DNA from: Beta vulgaris subsp. vulgaris
Taxonomy: Eukaryota > Streptophyta > Magnoliopsida > Caryophyllales > Amaranthaceae
DNA: 64,000 bases
Assembly: GCF_026745355.1 (NCBI RefSeq)
Contig: NC_079202.1
Span: 44,178,289 to 44,242,288, forward strand
Direction of reading: 5' to 3'
Shown: one piece after another, positions 61,547 to 64,000 of the stretch
Layout: every line of letters begins with the position of its first letter
Numbering within the stretch: position 1 is the first letter of the stretch
Program-made: the position numbers and the translations under genes
Notes under the pieces: generated by a model
Databases searched by the model: none
The model's input: only the letters and a program-made list of their open reading frames with translations
Told to the model about the DNA's origin: nothing

Positions 61547-62340
61547 TAGGGGTGTGCAAAAGGGGACTGGGACCAAAATTTGGACTAGACCTGTCCAGAC
61601 GGGTGTATTCTGGTTCGGTCCCCAATCCACCAAAATCATGGATTCCGGGTTTCTTGTCTTGTCCGTATGAAATTCAAATTTTTTTTGTTTCGAACCGAAA
61701 ATCCAGATTTTGTGATTTTTTTTAAAACGCTGATGGCATTGAAGCCCAGCCCAACCTCAAACTAAATTATTGAACAAGAAATCCTAAAAGTTTCCGCCTT
61801 TTTCTCTTAGCCTCTTTTTCTTTTAGCCTCCTTTTCTCTCCCTCTTTCTCATATCCCCTTCATCTCATCCACGATTAACCATGAGGATCACCGTCCAACA
61901 GCAGCACCACCGACGACAGCGACTCGGCAAGGCGGCATGGTGACTCCGATAAGGCGGCACTGTGACTGGCAAAGGGTTCATAGAGGAGAAATTGGATGAT
62001 ATGGAGCACATAGTAGAGGTTGGTAGGGAACAAATAAGAAACATTCAAGAAGGTTCAAAAGCTTCCAAATTATATTCCTGTTTTTTTAATTCTTCTTTAT
62101 TTATAAATTTGATTTTTGAATGCTTATTTTCAATAATTTCGAATTATTATCTTGCAATTCATGTTAATTTCGAATTTAACTATGAAATATTATATTTATG
62201 CATGTTAATTTTCTGAATTTGTAGTTAAAAGCGACAAAAAACATGTCCATTTCATTCCAAACTCGGATCGAAATTTTCATGTCCGGATCGGTCCCAAAAA
62301 TTGGGATTTCGGTCGTGGTCCAATCCGGTGCACAACCCTA
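61547..62340. mobile_element. Probable hAT-type element
   Basis: Ends TAGGGGTGTGCA and TGCACAACCCTA. The flanking 8-mers do not match well, so the duplication has decayed or the end is slightly off. Subterminal GGTCC/CCGGAT words recur. No transposase. Confidence 0.6.
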
Positions 62341-62990
62341 CCTTTCAACAATGCAAAAGCCTGATAATAAGTATGTGTTTTTTATTTTCAAATGCAAAAG
62401 AAAAGTGAAAAACAAACGAAAAGGGAGGGAAAATAAAGTAAAATAAAGAAAGTCAACAACTTGGTCAAATTGTAGCGAGAATCCATAGGTAGTACCTTTA
62501 TAATATTAAAACTAGTATTTTGGCTTGGATGATGCCTCGGGTAGTTACAATTATCAAATATTTATAAATTTCATAATTGCTTTTATTAACTTTTTGTAAA
62601 TTTTTGTCTAGTACGAAAATGAAAAATGACCGTTATGGCATGATAAGTTATTTTTTGAAAAAAATCTAAGAAATTGAGGATAAGAATAGCAATTTCAATG
62701 AAATTGGGCTAAGGGAATGTCATTACATTAATAAAAGTGTTAGAAATCAAAAGGTGTTAGAAATCAAAAAGTGTATCTATGTCTTTATTGTTACATATAA
62801 TTATAAGACTTTATTATAGTTTACTTTGAAATACTAAATATTGAAGTTGTAGTAGATTGATGGTTAAACTCTCACATTTCATTAATTCAAAGATCATGTG
62901 TTCAATTTTTGATAGCTACACAATTAATATTTTTGAATGAAATCATAAACATGTGTGTGTAGAAGCTTGAAAAGAGTGACACATGTCACA
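62341..62990. other. Gene-free stretch with a possible Helitron end
   Basis: On minus, a degenerate CCCGAGGC..AAGCC hairpin is followed by CTAGT near 62511, a possible Helitron 3' end. No matching 5' end was found. Confidence 0.3.
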
Positions 62991-63275
62991 TACACTAGAG
63001 AGGGCCATGTGGCACCGTTCTTTTGATAGGAAAATCTTTTAATATATTTGCATACATATTTTTGGGACCCCACTGAGGATCCCATGGTAAGATGAAGGGT
63101 CCTGCCAGACCGTAACCTCTTGCAGGTTAACTTGAATTGGGTTTGAAGGCACTTTTGCGCGGGGGGGGGGGGGGGGGGTAAGGGGAAACATTCTCCCAAA
63201 ATTCCCCTAGTGGCGATCAAACCCCCAACCTTGAGGTTGGAAGAATATTTCCTTACCACTAAGCCAAGCGTATCT
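62990..63275 (-). mobile_element. tRNA-derived SINE-like sequence
   Basis: On minus, a box A-like TGGCTTAGTGGTAAGG and a box B-like GGTTTGATCGCC lie about 45 bp apart, followed by a non-tRNA body. An 18-base G run on plus at 63161-63178 lies inside. No clear flanking duplication. Confidence 0.5.
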
Positions 63276-63758
63276 TGGTATATATCTGTATATATTGAAG
63301 TTCCCTAAGTTCCATACAACTTTTCGTACTAAAAGATAGTTTATGACAAAAAAATATATTTTATACAAGTGTGTCTATCAAAATTTTCGTAGTTAACTTT
63401 TTTTTTTACATAAATAAAAGTTGTGATTCTTTATTACTACTAATACGCATAAGTCATAAAGTCAAAGTCATAGTCATATAATGTAAAATGATAGTCACAA
63501 CTCACAATTCACAACTCACAACAAATACGCATAAGTCATAAAGTCATAGTTATACTTCTTTCGTTTCACAATACATGTACCATTTTTTATTTAGGCGTTA
63601 TTTATCAACCAATTTTGAAAATCTTTCTCTCAAAATTATGTAAGAAAAAATATAATCAAGTAGAGTCTCTTTAATGTAAAATGATAGTCACAACTCACAA
63701 AAATATAAGGTTACATTACATTTTTCTTAAAGGAATATAAGGTTATATTTACATGGGA
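63276..63758. other. Gene-free AT-rich stretch with a decayed MITE half
   Basis: ACTTCTTTCGTTTCACAATA near 63557 resembles one end of a Stowaway MITE, but the other end is missing. Small direct repeats (GATAGTCACAACTCACAA) occur at 63489 and 63680. Confidence 0.35.
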
Positions 63759-63855
63759 ACATGCCAAATCGCCAAACATGCAGGATGGCAGGACATATCA
63801 CTTGTATACAACATGCCAAATCGCCAAACATGCAGGATGGCAGGACATATCACTT
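63759..63855. repeat. 45-bp direct repeat
   Basis: ACATGCCAAATCGCCAAACA and the next 25 bases occur at 63759-63803 and again, identically, at 63811-63855, with a 7-base spacer. Confidence 0.92.
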
Positions 63856-63857
63856 AA

Positions 63858-64000
63858 TTGAAATTGAATTCTCGGGGGCTGCTCATACTTGGGCTAGAGG
63901 TTCTTCTGAAACAACTTATCAAAGTGCAAGATTGGATCGTGCACTGTGTAATAGTGAGTGGAGTCTTCGTTTTGACAAGGCTCATGTGAAACACCTTCCA
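63858..64000 (+). pseudogene. LINE ORF2 endonuclease fragment, runs off the window
   Basis: An open frame to the window edge reads EFSGAAHTWARGSSET then ARLDRALCNSEWSLRF and HVKHLP, the C-terminal part of a plant L1 endonuclease. No upstream endonuclease part is seen, so the copy is probably 5'-truncated at the repeat just before it. Confidence 0.75.

Overview
This is plant nuclear DNA, almost certainly from a dicot. It has two long, intron-rich genes with clean GT..AG splice sites, both on the minus strand, in AT-rich DNA crowded with plant transposons. One of the genes encodes a chloroplast-targeted protein. A (TGAAC)n-type intronic array hints at Caryophyllales, but that is a weak inference.

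Gene 1 (7356 to 614, minus) is a P1B-type heavy-metal ATPase of the HMA2/HMA3/HMA4 (Zn/Cd) clade. I could place 10 exons that join in phase into 832 codons plus a stop. Its hinge motif carries Leu where the family has Pro. Gene 2 (52292 to 34844, minus) is SECA2, the motor ATPase of the second chloroplast Sec system. 31 exons join in phase into 1058 codons plus a stop, starting with a transit-peptide-like N-terminus. The two genes have no evident functional link.

The 27 kb between the genes (about 7.4-34.8 kb) is almost entirely transposon. In order it holds: the 3' LTR end of a Ty3/gypsy element on minus (7874-10.2k); a non-autonomous Helitron (10422-11494); a small retroposon with a 14-bp target duplication (13602-14220); a 3.1-kb LTR element coding only gag and protease (14895-17994), probably inside an older MULE-like element; a dead full-length L1-type LINE (19014-28716); and a 4.2-kb non-autonomous hAT element (29711-33957). 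The LINE is interrupted by two solo LTRs and a hAT element. The first solo LTR carries a CACTA element, which itself carries a SINE.

The introns of both genes also hold insertions: a hAT element with a nested MITE in HMA intron 2, and two Stowaway MITEs, a fold-back MITE and the TGAAC array in SECA2. Upstream of SECA2 (52.5-64 kb) no gene was recognised. That stretch holds three more hAT elements, a long-TIR element with a nested Harbinger-type element, a 2.6-kb solo LTR, a SINE-like copy and the start of another LINE that runs off the window.

Most transposon boundaries rest on exact target-site duplications read from the sequence. Family names rest on terminus type and duplication length. 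No database search was possible.
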